Shown here one piece after another: positions 17,257 to 27,764 of a stretch of 64,000 nt of DNA. Under the pieces are notes generated by a model, which searched no databases, had not been told where the DNA came from, and worked only from the letters and a program-made list of their open reading frames with translations. Both the position numbers and the translations under genes were made by a program. Source of the DNA: Rhodoferax sp. (GTDB lineage: Bacteria; Pseudomonadota; Gammaproteobacteria; Burkholderiales; Burkholderiaceae_C); contig JARLJI010000013.1 of the NCBI GenBank assembly GCA_031291295.1, forward strand, positions 17,620-81,619, in the 5' to 3' direction. Every line of letters begins with the position of its first letter. Within the stretch, counting starts at the first letter, position 1.

Positions 17257-18273
17257 TCAAGGGTTGAAAGCTTCTTGGAGGGCCGCGGCGGCGTCCGCAT
17301 GAGCCTGGCGCGCCGGCGCAATGGCCCGCCCCATCTTGATGAACTCATGCGTCACGCCGCGGTAGATTTCGAGATCGACGGCGACGCCTGCCGCGCGCAG
17401 TTTGTCGGCATACAGCACGCCCTCGTCGACGAGCGGATCGCACTCGGCCAGCCCGAACCATGCCGGTGCTACCCCGTCCACGTCGGGCGCATTCAGCGGG
17501 GCGAAGCGCCAGTCGTCGCGGTCGGCCGGGCTGCGGATGTACTGGTTGAAGAACCAGGTGATGTGGGCTTCTTCGAGCACGAAGCCTTGCGCAAACGTGG
17601 TGTGCGATGGCGTGTCCTGGTGCGCCGCGCAGCCGGGGTAGAACAGCAATTGCAGCGCCAGCGGCAGGCCGGCATCGCGCGCCAGCACCGCACAGACCGT
17701 AGCCAGCGTACCGCCCGCGCTGTCCCCGCCCAGCGCCATGCGCGTGCCATCCAGGCCCAGCGATGCATGGTTGGCGGCCAGCCACGCCGTGGCATCCCAG
17801 GCGTCCTGCGTCGCCACCGGGAACTTGTGCTCGGGCGCGAGCCGGTAGTCGACCGACAGCACCGCGCACTGCGCGAGGTGACTGAGCTGGCGGCACAGCA
17901 CGTCGTGCGAGGCAATGCTGCCGATGGTGAAGCCGCCACCGTGGAAATACAGCAGCACGGGCAGCCGCGCGTGTGACGGGGCCACCAATCGCGCAGGGAG
18001 CGCATGGCCGTCGCGCGCGGGAATGCTGAAGTCTTCCACCCGCGCCAGTTTGGGGGCCGTAATTTCAAGCACGCCGGCGCCGGCTTCGTAGGCGGCTCGC
18101 GCCTGTTGCGGTAGCAGCAGGTGCATGGAGGGACGCCGGGCGCGCGCCATACGCTCCAGCACATCGCGCATGGCCGGCGCCAGCAAGGCGCGAGGGCCGC
18201 AGTAGGGGCCACTCACTGGCTGGCGCTCCGCCCGGCCGTGGCGAATCGGGTTGCCAGCAGGGTTTTCTTGCAT
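17257..18273 (-). CDS. Alpha/beta hydrolase, hormone-sensitive-lipase (HSL) family esterase
   Basis: The 338-residue enzyme carries the HSL oxyanion motif YFHGGGF, the nucleophile elbow GGDSAGG (serine), the aspartate in ECDPLVDEG and the histidine in GVTHEF. It probably hydrolyses short-chain acyl esters in the cytoplasm, as no signal peptide is visible. It ends 10 nt upstream of the thioesterase-acetyltransferase fusion, with which it likely forms an operon, and it diverges from the iron alcohol dehydrogenase with 56 nt between starts. Confidence 0.9.
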   Translation of the reverse strand: MQENPAGNPIRHGRAERQPVSGPYCGPRALLAPAMRDVLERMARARRPSMHLLLPQQARAAYEAGAGVLEITAPKLARVEDFSIPARDGHALPARLVAPSHARLPVLLYFHGGGFTIGSIASHDVLCRQLSHLAQCAVLSVDYRLAPEHKFPVATQDAWDATAWLAANHASLGLDGTRMALGGDSAGGTLATVCAVLARDAGLPLALQLLFYPGCAAHQDTPSHTTFAQGFVLEEAHITWFFNQYIRSPADRDDWRFAPLNAPDVDGVAPAWFGLAECDPLVDEGVLYADKLRAAGVAVDLEIYRGVTHEFIKMGRAIAPARQAHADAAAALQEAFNP

Positions 18274-18329
18274 CTCATTCTTTGCCGGTGTCCGTTACAG
18301 TGGGACTCCATCGTACAACGCGGAACATC

Positions 18330-19466
<1,137 letters not shown>

Positions 19467-19500
19467 AAAGCCGCCACGAAGCAGCGGGTTTGACGCCGGC

Positions 19501-19995
19501 TCAGGCGGCTCCGCCCGTGCGAGCGACGCCGCTGCGCACATGATCTTCCAGCTGGCCGACCGCGGCCGCCAGCGAGTTGGCTTGCTCATCGACCCGCTGC
19601 ACCAGCGCCGCCTGCAAACCATCCAGGCGCGTTTGCAGTTGCTGTGCACCCTCTACGCGCTCCCGAGACAGCCGCACCAGTTCTTCCGCGACAAAAGTTT
19701 TGAGCTCGGTGAAGCGCGAGGCTTCGGCCTTGTCAGCGAGTTCGCGCTGTGCCGCCAATTCCTTGGTGTGGCGGCGGCCGTCCATCAGCAGCGTCGTTTG
19801 CATAGAGGCGATTACGGCGATAAACACGGCCGCCAGGGCCAGCGTGAATCCCAGCAGGACCAGCCCCAGCGGTGCGCTGACCGCGCTGACCAGCAGCGAC
19901 AACTCGGTGGGTTGAGTCACGAGGCCCCAGTTCAGCGCCACGAAGGCAGCAAGCGCAAGACAAATGAGCAATAACAGCAGGGAGCGGATCGACAT
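19501..19995 (-). CDS. LapA-like two-helix membrane protein with coiled-coil tail
   Basis: This 164-residue protein has two N-terminal transmembrane helices (SLLLLLICLALAAFVALN and LGLVLLGFTLALAAVFIAVI) followed by a charged, helical coiled-coil segment from about residue 80. The topology and the segment NWGLVTQPTELSLL resemble LapA-domain proteins, which take part in lipopolysaccharide assembly. ATG 19995 is used. It lies 68 nt downstream of tex on the same strand. Function is not established. Confidence 0.7.
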   Translation of the reverse strand: MSIRSLLLLLICLALAAFVALNWGLVTQPTELSLLVSAVSAPLGLVLLGFTLALAAVFIAVIASMQTTLLMDGRRHTKELAAQRELADKAEASRFTELKTFVAEELVRLSRERVEGAQQLQTRLDGLQAALVQRVDEQANSLAAAVGQLEDHVRSGVARTGGAA

Positions 19996-20063
19996 GAGGG
20001 GCCTCTTGCAACGCACGAACGGGGCGTTTCAGTATACGGTCGTGACTATTGCACTTGTAGCCA

Positions 20064-22424
20064 CTACTTGCGCAGCCCCTGCAATTTGGAAAACGCCGAC
20101 GCCATGGCCGTGGATTGCGGCGCGGGCGCGCTTTGGTGGCGTGGCGACTGCTGGCCGCGCCCCGCGCCTTCAAACCGGTTGGCCTGCGGATCGTCGCGGC
20201 GCGGCGGCGCGGCGTCGAGCTTCATCGACAGGCCGATGCGCTTGCGTTCGATGTCCACCTCCATGACCTTGACCTTTACGATGTCGCCGGTCTTGACGAT
20301 CTCGCGCGCGTCGTTCACAAACTTGTGCGCCAGCTGGCTCACATGCACCAGTCCGTCCTGGTGCACGCCCAGGTCCACGAAGGCGCCGAAGGCGGCCACG
20401 TTGCTCACCGTGCCCTCCAGGATCATGCCGGGCTGCAGGTCGCGGATGTCGTCCACCCCGTCGTTGAAGCGTGCCACCTTGAAGTCCGGGCGCGGGTCGC
20501 GGCCCGGCTTTTCGAGCTCGGAAAGAAGGTCTTTGACGGTGATGACGCCGAACCGCTCGTTCGCAAACAGCTCGGGCCTGAGCGTCTTGAGCATCTCGGC
20601 GCGGCCCATGAGTTCGGCCACCGGCTTGCCCGTTTTCTCGATGATCTGCTCGATCACGGGATAGGTCTCGGGGTGCACGCCGGTCATGTCGAGCGGGTTG
20701 TCGCCGCCGCGGATGCGCAAAAAGCCCGCGCTCTGCTCGAAGGTCTTGGCGCCCAGGCCCGTGACCTGCATGAGCTGCTGGCGATTCGCGAAGGCGCCGT
20801 TGGCTTCACGCCAGCGCACCACGGCCTTGGCCACCGACCCGCTCAGTCCCGACACGCGCGACAGTAGCGGCACGCTGGCCGTGTTGAGGTCCACCCCGAC
20901 CGAGTTGACGCAGTCTTCCACCACCGCCTCCAGTGTGCGCGCCAGCTCGCTCTGGTTCACGTCGTGCTGGTACTGGCCGACGCCAATGCTCTTGGGGTCA
21001 ATCTTCACCAGTTCGGCCAGCGGATCCTGCAGCCGCCGCGCAATGCTGGCCGCGCCGCGCAGGCTCACGTCGACATCAGGCATTTCCTGTGACGCGAACT
21101 CGCTGGCACTGTACACCGACGCGCCGGCTTCGCTGACCACCACTTTCTGGATTTCCGCGCCATCATGCAGTTTCGCCAGCTGTTTGATCAAATCACCCGC
21201 CAGTTTGTCCGTTTCGCGGCTGGCCGTGCCGTTGCCGATGGCGATCAGGTTCACACCGTGCTTCTCGCAAAGCCGGCTCAGTTTGTGCAGCGAACCGTCC
21301 CAGTCACGCCGCGGCTCGTGCGGATACACCGTGGCGGTTTCCACCAGCTTGCCGGTGGCATCGACCACCGCCACCTTGACCCCGGTGCGGATGCCCGGAT
21401 CCAGACCCAGCACCACGCGCGGGCCAGCCGGCGCGGCCAGCAGCAGGTCGCGCAGGTTGTCGGCAAACACCTTGATGGCGACTTTCTCGGCGCCTTCACG
21501 CAGGCGCGCAAACAGGTCGCGCTCGGTGGACAGGCTGAGCTTCACGCGCCAGGCCCAGGCGACACATTTGCGCAGCAGGTTGTCTGCCGCCCTGCCCCGG
21601 TGGCTCCAGCCCAGGTGGATGGCGATGCGCCCCTCCGCGACGGATGGCTTGCCCGGCTCCGCTTCGACGGGCAGCACCAGTTTGGCATCCAGAATCTCCA
21701 GCGCGCGCCCGCGGAATACGGCCAGGGCGCGGTGCGACGGCACGCGGCCGATCGGCTCGTCGTAGGCGAAGTAGTCGCGAAACTTGGCCACGTCGGCGTT
21801 GTTCTCGTCCTTGCCGCTCATCAGGCTGGATTTGAACAGGCCTTCCGCCCAGAGCCACTCGCGCAGGCTTTGCACCAGCGCGGCGTCTTCGGCCCAGCGC
21901 TCGGAGAGGATGTCGCGCACGCCGTCCAGCACGGCAGGCACGGTGGAAAAATCAGGGCCGGGCTTGCCGTCGTCCAGGACTTCGGCAGGACGCGTGAAGG
22001 CAGCGGCCTCGGTCGCGGGATCCAGCGTTGGGTCGGCAAACAGCCGGTCGGCCAGCGGTTCGATGCCGGCTTCACGCGCGATCTGGCCCTTGGTGCGGCG
22101 TTTGAGCTTGTACGGCAGGTACAGGTCTTCCAGATCTTGCTTGGTCGGTGCCGCCTCGATCGCAGCGCGCAGCGCGGGGGTCAGCTTGCCCTGCTCCTCG
22201 ATGCTCTTAAAAACGACGTCACGCCGGCCTTCCAGTTCGCGCAGATAACCCAAGCGGTATTCCAGTTCGCGCAGCTGGATATCGTCCAGGGCGCCAGTGG
22301 CCTCCTTGCGGTAACGCGCGATGAAGGGCACCGTGGCGCCGCCATCGAGCAAATCGACGGCCGCCTGCACCTGATCCTCCCGGACCTTGATTTCGCTGGC
22401 GATCTGACGAATGATTTTCTGCAT
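20064..22424 (-). CDS. tex: Tex-family RNA-binding transcription accessory protein
   Basis: The 786-residue protein matches Tex from end to end: the helical Tex_N domain (VPFIARYRKEATGALDD), a YqgF/RNase H-like domain (VLGLDPGIRTGVKVAV, IGNGTASRETD, SVYSASEFA), helix-hairpin-helix repeats (VDLNTASVPLLSRVSGL, QLMQVTGLGAKTFEQ) and a C-terminal S1 RNA-binding domain (GMILEGTVSNVAAFGAFVDLG). Tex influences transcription and RNA processing. ATG 22424 gives the conserved MQKIIRQIASEI start; upstream in-frame codons have no support. The last 50 residues are a low-complexity Pro/Gln/Arg tail. Confidence 0.95.
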   Translation of the reverse strand: MQKIIRQIASEIKVREDQVQAAVDLLDGGATVPFIARYRKEATGALDDIQLRELEYRLGYLRELEGRRDVVFKSIEEQGKLTPALRAAIEAAPTKQDLEDLYLPYKLKRRTKGQIAREAGIEPLADRLFADPTLDPATEAAAFTRPAEVLDDGKPGPDFSTVPAVLDGVRDILSERWAEDAALVQSLREWLWAEGLFKSSLMSGKDENNADVAKFRDYFAYDEPIGRVPSHRALAVFRGRALEILDAKLVLPVEAEPGKPSVAEGRIAIHLGWSHRGRAADNLLRKCVAWAWRVKLSLSTERDLFARLREGAEKVAIKVFADNLRDLLLAAPAGPRVVLGLDPGIRTGVKVAVVDATGKLVETATVYPHEPRRDWDGSLHKLSRLCEKHGVNLIAIGNGTASRETDKLAGDLIKQLAKLHDGAEIQKVVVSEAGASVYSASEFASQEMPDVDVSLRGAASIARRLQDPLAELVKIDPKSIGVGQYQHDVNQSELARTLEAVVEDCVNSVGVDLNTASVPLLSRVSGLSGSVAKAVVRWREANGAFANRQQLMQVTGLGAKTFEQSAGFLRIRGGDNPLDMTGVHPETYPVIEQIIEKTGKPVAELMGRAEMLKTLRPELFANERFGVITVKDLLSELEKPGRDPRPDFKVARFNDGVDDIRDLQPGMILEGTVSNVAAFGAFVDLGVHQDGLVHVSQLAHKFVNDAREIVKTGDIVKVKVMEVDIERKRIGLSMKLDAAPPRRDDPQANRFEGAGRGQQSPRHQSAPAPQSTAMASAFSKLQGLRK

Positions 22425-22526
22425 GGTAGTAACAACCCCGTCCGGTTGCCGGGGCATCAAATGTGGATTGAAGGCCGGAAGTTTGCCACAGGGCACCCGC
22501 GAACCCGCCCGGATGTCCCGCGCGCG

Positions 22527-23876
22527 TCAAGCCATTTCGCGCAAGGGATAGGCAACGCCTTTCGCCGCGTGAGCACTGGCCTTATGCGGGGCGGTCTGCA
22601 CCGACACCGGCAATAGCAGCATGATGCGGGTGCCCGTTTGATCGCCCTGACAGCGGGAGAACTCAATGCTGGCGCCGATGGATTCGGCGCGCTGGCGCAT
22701 GCCCGACAGGCCTTTTCCTGTGGCTCGTCTGTCCGCCACTGCCGCCTGGATACCCCGCCCGTTGTCACATATCTCCAGCAGCAGGCACTGGCTGGACACC
22801 AGATACCGGCAGGTCACCTCGACCGTCGTTGCCCGGGAATGGCGCATCACGTTGGACAGCGCTTCCTGGCTGATGCGCAGCAGTTGCAGCACCTGGTCGG
22901 GCGTGACCACGGCTAGCTCCCTGGCGTCCTGCATGTTCCAGACCATGTGAATCCCGAGCCGGTCCAGCGAGGGCTGGATGCGGTAGCGCAGCCGTGCGAG
23001 CGCGTCGACGATCGAGTCGTGCTCTCCGTCGATCGAGTCGACCATGATTTTCAGGTCAAGAAGGCACTGCTCCAGCGCAATAGCCATGGCTTGCTGTTGC
23101 GGAGAATGAGGATCCAGCGTTGCGATGAGGTTGACGAGCTGGGAGCCCACCCCGTCGTGCAGATCACTCGCAATGCGCTTGCGTTCGCTCTCTATCGCGC
23201 GCCGGCTCAGCAGGTCGCTGTGGGTCGCCTGCTCGGCCCGCAGCCGGTTCAGGGCCTGCAGATGCCCCTCCTGCTCCGCATCGATCGCGCTTTGGCCGTC
23301 CGGACCGCGACCGGTCATGACCAGCCACACCAGAAGAAGAAATACGGGATAAAGGTAATGCCCGAACGCCGTTCCGGTGTGCAGGGACTCCGCATGAAGC
23401 ATGTCGTCCAGCGCAATGCCCAGACCCAACAGCGTCGTGCCCATCACAAACCATCGATGCGGGCCGTCGCGCCGCGCCGCAAGGTAGCAAATCCCGGTGG
23501 CCAGCGCCAGGAAAAACCCCACGTTGAGGATCTGCCAGGCCTGGAAAAGAGGGATGCGCCCCTGCAGGCCGCGCAGGCCATACAAGCCCGTCCCGCCCAG
23601 CACGACCGTGCCGGCGAGAGCTTGTGACAGACATAGCCAATACAGCCACTCCTGCTTGATGCCGGCGCTTTGCAGCAGGAAAAATACCACGGCTGCGACA
23701 CACCATTGATAGCTGATATCCAGCCAGACGGTGGACAGGGCACCGGCAGCGGCGCCGCCCCCGTAGCGTGTCAAACCCAAGTTGACGACAAGTGCCACCA
23801 GGGCCAAGGCCAGCGCCAGGTCGAACCGGCTGCGCTTGCGGCACCAGGCGGTCAACGTCATGGCGTGTGGGTCCAC
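22527..23876 (-). CDS. Membrane sensor histidine kinase (NarX/DesK-like, HisKA_3)
   Basis: This 449-residue sensor has about six hydrophobic helices in residues 18-190 and almost no periplasmic domain, so it probably senses a membrane or intramembrane signal. The phosphoacceptor is His240 in ERKRIASDLHDGVGSQL, and the ATPase domain shows ISQEALSNVMRHS, CDNGRGIQ and GKGLSGMRQRAES. The GTG start at 23876 has GAGGA about five nt upstream; ATG 23861 is an alternative. It follows the response regulator gene at 23999 on the same strand, and the two likely form a pair. Confidence 0.9.
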   Translation of the reverse strand: MDPHAMTLTAWCRKRSRFDLALALALVALVVNLGLTRYGGGAAAGALSTVWLDISYQWCVAAVVFFLLQSAGIKQEWLYWLCLSQALAGTVVLGGTGLYGLRGLQGRIPLFQAWQILNVGFFLALATGICYLAARRDGPHRWFVMGTTLLGLGIALDDMLHAESLHTGTAFGHYLYPVFLLLVWLVMTGRGPDGQSAIDAEQEGHLQALNRLRAEQATHSDLLSRRAIESERKRIASDLHDGVGSQLVNLIATLDPHSPQQQAMAIALEQCLLDLKIMVDSIDGEHDSIVDALARLRYRIQPSLDRLGIHMVWNMQDARELAVVTPDQVLQLLRISQEALSNVMRHSRATTVEVTCRYLVSSQCLLLEICDNGRGIQAAVADRRATGKGLSGMRQRAESIGASIEFSRCQGDQTGTRIMLLLPVSVQTAPHKASAHAAKGVAYPLREMA

Positions 23877-23998
23877 TTTGTCCTCATCGTGTTCAACGGG
23901 TCACCGGGCACCGGCACCTGCGCGCCGGGGTTGCAAACGTGGGGCTTGCCTGCTGAAACGATGCGCCTGCAGCCCGGCGCCGCCATAAAAATACCGCG

Positions 23999-24805
23999 CT
24001 ACAAGAGGCCACGGGCCCCGGCAAAGCTGACCGCCTGCGCGCGCGTACGCACTTGCAACTTGCTGTAGATGTTCTTCACGTGCGTGTTCACCGTCTGGCA
24101 ACTGATCCGCAGCTGCGTGCCAATCTCGGCGCTGGTGTAGCCGCTGGCGACCATCTTCAGCACTTCCTTTTCACGATCGGAGAGCTTTTCGGGCTCGTTG
24201 GCGACCCTGATCTTTTGCGAATCGTCATGGGCGTAGTCCAGCTTGAGCAGCAGCCGGCGCGCCAGGTTGGGGGTGATCGACGCGCCGCCGTTGACCACCT
24301 GCAACACGGCTTGGGAGAAGTTGCCAAACCACGAGTTCTTCACCAGGTAGCCCGTGGCGCCCAGCTCAAAGGCATGCAGGGCGTGCTGCTCATCCTCCAT
24401 GGCGGAAATCACCACCGCCTCTGCCGCCGGGCGATGCGACTTCATGTATTCGATCAGGTCAAACCCCGAACCGTCGCCCAGGTTGAGGTCGATCACCATC
24501 ACATCAAACTCTTGCAGCGCGATCAGGCGGCGTCCCGCGCGTGCGCTGTCCGCCTGTGCAACGAGATTGATGCGCAAATCCGCCATCAATTCCTGTGCGA
24601 TAACCATGCGAAAGTGGGGATCGTCATCGATCAGCAGCACCCGCACCGGCTGCTCCGGCTGACCGATCAAAAAATCCGGCCACATGGATGGGTTGCCCAG
24701 CAGCGCAAAGTGCTGGGCGACGCCTCCGCTTTCCCGGCGCGTCAGGCCAGGCTCACGTTCCAACTGGATCCGATTGCCCATAAAACCCCCTAATAGATCA
24801 TTCAT
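23999..24805 (-). CDS. NarL/LuxR-family response regulator
   Basis: The 268-residue regulator has a receiver domain from about residue 53 (VRVLLIDDDPHFRMV; phosphoacceptor Asp106 in VMVIDLNLGDG; conserved lysine in GYLVKNSW). It ends in a LuxR helix-turn-helix domain (KLSDREKEVLKMVASGYTSAEIG, VNTHVKNIYSKLQV). It is unusual in carrying about 50 residues before the receiver; an internal ATG at residue 41 would remove most of them. It is encoded directly upstream of the histidine kinase and diverges from the DUF1223 gene. Confidence 0.9.
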   Translation of the reverse strand: MNDLLGGFMGNRIQLEREPGLTRRESGGVAQHFALLGNPSMWPDFLIGQPEQPVRVLLIDDDPHFRMVIAQELMADLRINLVAQADSARAGRRLIALQEFDVMVIDLNLGDGSGFDLIEYMKSHRPAAEAVVISAMEDEQHALHAFELGATGYLVKNSWFGNFSQAVLQVVNGGASITPNLARRLLLKLDYAHDDSQKIRVANEPEKLSDREKEVLKMVASGYTSAEIGTQLRISCQTVNTHVKNIYSKLQVRTRAQAVSFAGARGLL

Positions 24806-25115
24806 TGCCGTGACCTTTAATGCTTAGCGCATCTTGTTGAGAAATTGTGACACCTTTGCGACACTTTTCATACAACTTCGACGTTTCACGATACTGTTCA
24901 AGCGCGTGGCTACGTTCTTCTAGATCAACAGTATTTGAGAACGATACAAAATTCCACAACAAATATCACAGGAACTTCATTTTTTACAAAAGTTACTGTT
25001 GAAAGCCGCTCATTTCAAATAACCAAAACACGGCCGCCGTTTTCGGGCGGCGACGTAAGAAAGGCGGTGTTGCGCCGACTAAGTTGCAGGTATCCACCAC
25101 GGCGAGGCTGTTTTC
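24806..25115. other. Divergent promoter region between response regulator and DUF1223 gene
   Basis: These 310 bases are clearly more AT-rich than the flanking genes and hold no gene. Near the regulator start there are two GACAC words spaced 11 bp apart (24849-24853 and 24860-24864), a spacing of about one helical turn, so possibly a protein-binding site. Near the other end, GCCGCC (25033-25038) and GGCGGC (25046-25051) can form a small stem about 65 nt before the DUF1223 start. Confidence 0.4.
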
Positions 25116-25871
25116 ATGAAGATTACTATCAAATTAATAGCTGTCTGTGCAGTTTCGACGGGGACTGCAGCCTCTTTTTCCATGCAGATCAGCTGTGCTG
25201 CGCAATCGGGCGCGGTCCTCACGCCCGTGATCGAGCTGTACACGTCCGAGGGCTGCAGCTCCTGTCCACCGGCGGACAAATGGTTGTCAAGCCTCAAGGA
25301 CCGAGGCGCGGGCCAGGCCGCTGTGATCGAGGCCTTTCATGTGGGCTACTGGGACTACATCGGCTGGGTCGACCGCTTTGCCTCGCCCGCCTACACCGCG
25401 CGCCAGCGGCAGGTCGCGGCCTGGAACCAGCAGCGCTCCATTTACACCCCGCAGGCCGTGTTGAACGGGAGGGACTGGCCGGATTGGGCAGCGTCGGGAA
25501 CGCATCCGCCAGCGGCCACCGGACCCGCCCGCGCCAGCATTGCGCTCAGGCAACTGGGTGACTATCAGTTTGAAGCCATCGTCACACCCGCTGCCGGCGC
25601 TCCCGCGAGCTGGGGCGCCTACTGGACCATCACCGAGAACGGCTACAACTCCAGGGTCAAGGCGGGCGAGAACGCGGGTGAATTTTTGCAGCACGACTTC
25701 GTGGTGCGCCAGTACACCCCGGCGGGCGACTACAGCACCGACCCAGCCACCCCGCAACGGCTCACCCTGCGCAGCATTGCGCCCAGCCCCGGCCACGCGC
25801 GGCAGGTCAACCTGGTAGTGTTCGACCCGAAAACGGGCAGCACGCTGCAGGCGGTGTCGGCTGGTTGCTGA
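25116..25871 (+). CDS. Secreted DUF1223 (thioredoxin-like) protein
   Basis: This 251-residue protein has a signal peptide (MKITIKLIAVCAVSTGTAAS, cleavage near SCAAQ) and the DUF1223 hallmark ELYTSEGCSSCPPADKWL close to the mature N-terminus, a thioredoxin-like CxxC (CSSC). Further family blocks are HVGYWDYIGWVDRFASPAYTARQ and YTPQAVLNG. The biochemical role is unknown; a periplasmic thiol or redox function is inference from the fold. It is a single gene, convergent with the SDR at 25912. Confidence 0.88.
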   Translation: MKITIKLIAVCAVSTGTAASFSMQISCAAQSGAVLTPVIELYTSEGCSSCPPADKWLSSLKDRGAGQAAVIEAFHVGYWDYIGWVDRFASPAYTARQRQVAAWNQQRSIYTPQAVLNGRDWPDWAASGTHPPAATGPARASIALRQLGDYQFEAIVTPAAGAPASWGAYWTITENGYNSRVKAGENAGEFLQHDFVVRQYTPAGDYSTDPATPQRLTLRSIAPSPGHARQVNLVVFDPKTGSTLQAVSAGC

Positions 25872-25911
25872 CGGCGTGTCAATTGAGGCGCCCGCTCGCC
25901 CTGCTCTGCCT

Positions 25912-26817
25912 TCAGTCGGCCCGCAGCGCCTTGCGCAATTCAGCCCCGATCTCGGGCTTGTCGGCAAACGGATCCGTCGGGTTGCGCGCCAGCAGGATGT
26001 CCTCCAGCCGGGTTTGCACCGAGCCGATGGCCTTGGGATGGCTGTAGATGTAGAACTGGTTGGCGGCCACGGCGTCGAACACTTTTTGCGCCACGTCGGC
26101 AGCCGTGATCTTTCCGGAGCCGACGGCCTTGTCGGTCATGGCCTGGCCCACCAGCTGGCTTTTGGTGGGTTTTTCGCCCGCCAGATCGCCGGGGCGGTTG
26201 CGGTGGCTCTGGCTGATGCCGGTGGCGACAAAGAACGGACACAGCACGCTGGCGCCGATCTGGTCGGTCACCAGGGATAGATCCTGGTACAGCGTCTCGG
26301 ACAGGCTGACCACGGCATGCTTGCTGACGTTGTAGACGCCCATGTTGGGCGGATTCAGCAGGCCGGCCATGCTGGCGGTGTTGACGATGTGGCCGCGCCA
26401 GGCGGGGTCTTTTTTGGCGGCCTCGAGCATCATGGGCGTGAACAGGCGCACGCCGTGCACCACGCCCATGACATTGACGCCCAGCACCCATTCCCAGTCC
26501 CGGACCGAGTTCTCCCAGATCAGGCCGCCCGAGCCCACGCCCGCGTTGTTGAAGACCAGGTGCGGCGCGCCAAAGCGCTGCTGCACCGCCTGCGCCAGCG
26601 CTTCCATCTGGGCAGCGTTCGACACATCCACCTTGCGCGCCAGCACGGGCGCGCCGGCGGCCTGCATTTCGGCCGCGGCCTTGTCGAGCGCATCCTGCTG
26701 CACATCCACCAGCACCAGGTTCATGCCGAGCCGGGCGCCAATGCGGGCGCATTCGAGGCCGAAGCCCGAACCTGCGCCCGTGAGCACGGCGGTCTTGCCT
26801 TTGAAGTCGGTGATCAT
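25912..26817 (-). CDS. SDR family oxidoreductase
   Basis: The 301-residue short-chain dehydrogenase has the cofactor loop TGAGSGFG, the aspartate region LVDVQQDALD, NNAGVG, and the catalytic Ser and YxxxK in NTASMAGLLNPPNMGVYNVSKHA. The substrate is unknown. Its ATG overlaps the preceding GST stop (ATGA), placing it at the 3' end of the minus-strand catabolic block, where it probably acts on an alcohol or keto group of the degraded acid. Confidence 0.9.
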   Translation of the reverse strand: MITDFKGKTAVLTGAGSGFGLECARIGARLGMNLVLVDVQQDALDKAAAEMQAAGAPVLARKVDVSNAAQMEALAQAVQQRFGAPHLVFNNAGVGSGGLIWENSVRDWEWVLGVNVMGVVHGVRLFTPMMLEAAKKDPAWRGHIVNTASMAGLLNPPNMGVYNVSKHAVVSLSETLYQDLSLVTDQIGASVLCPFFVATGISQSHRNRPGDLAGEKPTKSQLVGQAMTDKAVGSGKITAADVAQKVFDAVAANQFYIYSHPKAIGSVQTRLEDILLARNPTDPFADKPEIGAELRKALRAD

Positions 26818-27752
26818 GCGGAGGGTGCCTTCTTGAGGATGTAGCCAATGCGCGGGAAGTGCACATGCACCGTGCCGGCGCGTTCGTCGGTGCGGCGCAG
26901 GGTGTAGTGCATGCGGGTGGCGGCGATCAGTTCGCCTTCGGTCGGTTCGGGGCCGAAGCTCTCGCTGGCGATGGTGACCTGGCTGCCCAGCGCAATGCCG
27001 TGCTCGTCCTGGAACGGCTCATCCTTGAGCGGCGCCGGTGTGGACCGGGCGGCCAGCGCGATGGCGTCCGCGGCACTGAACGCCTGCTCCTGGTCATGAC
27101 CGATCGCAGCCATGCGGTCCATCCAGGTCAGCACAGATGGCGTGTGGTCGAGGATGCCCGCCATCGCCGGGGTGCGATGTCGCGTGAACCACAGCGGGTG
27201 ATAGGCCGCAAAGTCGGCGATGCAAGGCGTGGCGCCAAGCAAAAAGGGCTGCTCCTCGAGCATGTTGGCCAGCCGGCGCAGATAGCTCTTGTAGGCAGCG
27301 GCCGCATCGGGCGGCGGCAGGCGCGGCACGTTCACGCGCATTTTGGCGCGGTCCTCGGCAAAGGCCTTGAGCACCTCGGGCGGCGCGCCAGGGAACACCT
27401 GGGCGGCCCCCGCCGGGCTGAAGTTGAACGCCATGGAAGCCCAGAACAGCGTGCTGTCGGCCCACTGCGCCAACACACGGGCCAGGCCCTTGTTGTGTGC
27501 CGGGTACAGCGTGGGTGTGCTCTGGCGATGCTCCAGGATGTCGCAGATCAGCGCGCTGTCGCAGTAGATGTCGGCGCCGACCTGCAGAAACGGGGTCTTG
27601 CGGTAGCCGCCGGTGAGCGCGACCACATCCGGCTTGGGCATGATGGCCGGGATGATGACGGACTTCCAGGCCAGTTTTTTGTGGCCCAGAACCAGGCGGA
27701 TTTTTTCCGAGAAGGGGGACGTGGGGTAGTGGTGAAGAATCAGCTCGCTCAT
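26814..27752 (-). CDS. Glutathione S-transferase family protein with C-terminal extension
   Basis: The 312-residue protein has a thioredoxin-fold GST N-terminal domain (LILHHYPTSPFSEKIRLVLG, GYRKTPFLQVGADIYCDSALI) and a helical C-terminal domain (FLLGATPCIADFAAYHPLWF). About 75 further residues from roughly residue 235 form an extra domain (GIALGSQVTIASESFG; YTLRRTDERAGTVHVHFPR) not found in ordinary GSTs. ATG 27752 is preferred over an in-frame GTG at 27761 because it sits a few nt after GGTGG. It lies between the MDR-type reductase and the SDR in the same transcription unit. Confidence 0.85.
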   Translation of the reverse strand: MSELILHHYPTSPFSEKIRLVLGHKKLAWKSVIIPAIMPKPDVVALTGGYRKTPFLQVGADIYCDSALICDILEHRQSTPTLYPAHNKGLARVLAQWADSTLFWASMAFNFSPAGAAQVFPGAPPEVLKAFAEDRAKMRVNVPRLPPPDAAAAYKSYLRRLANMLEEQPFLLGATPCIADFAAYHPLWFTRHRTPAMAGILDHTPSVLTWMDRMAAIGHDQEQAFSAADAIALAARSTPAPLKDEPFQDEHGIALGSQVTIASESFGPEPTEGELIAATRMHYTLRRTDERAGTVHVHFPRIGYILKKAPSA

Positions 27753-27764
27753 GTCATCCACCCG

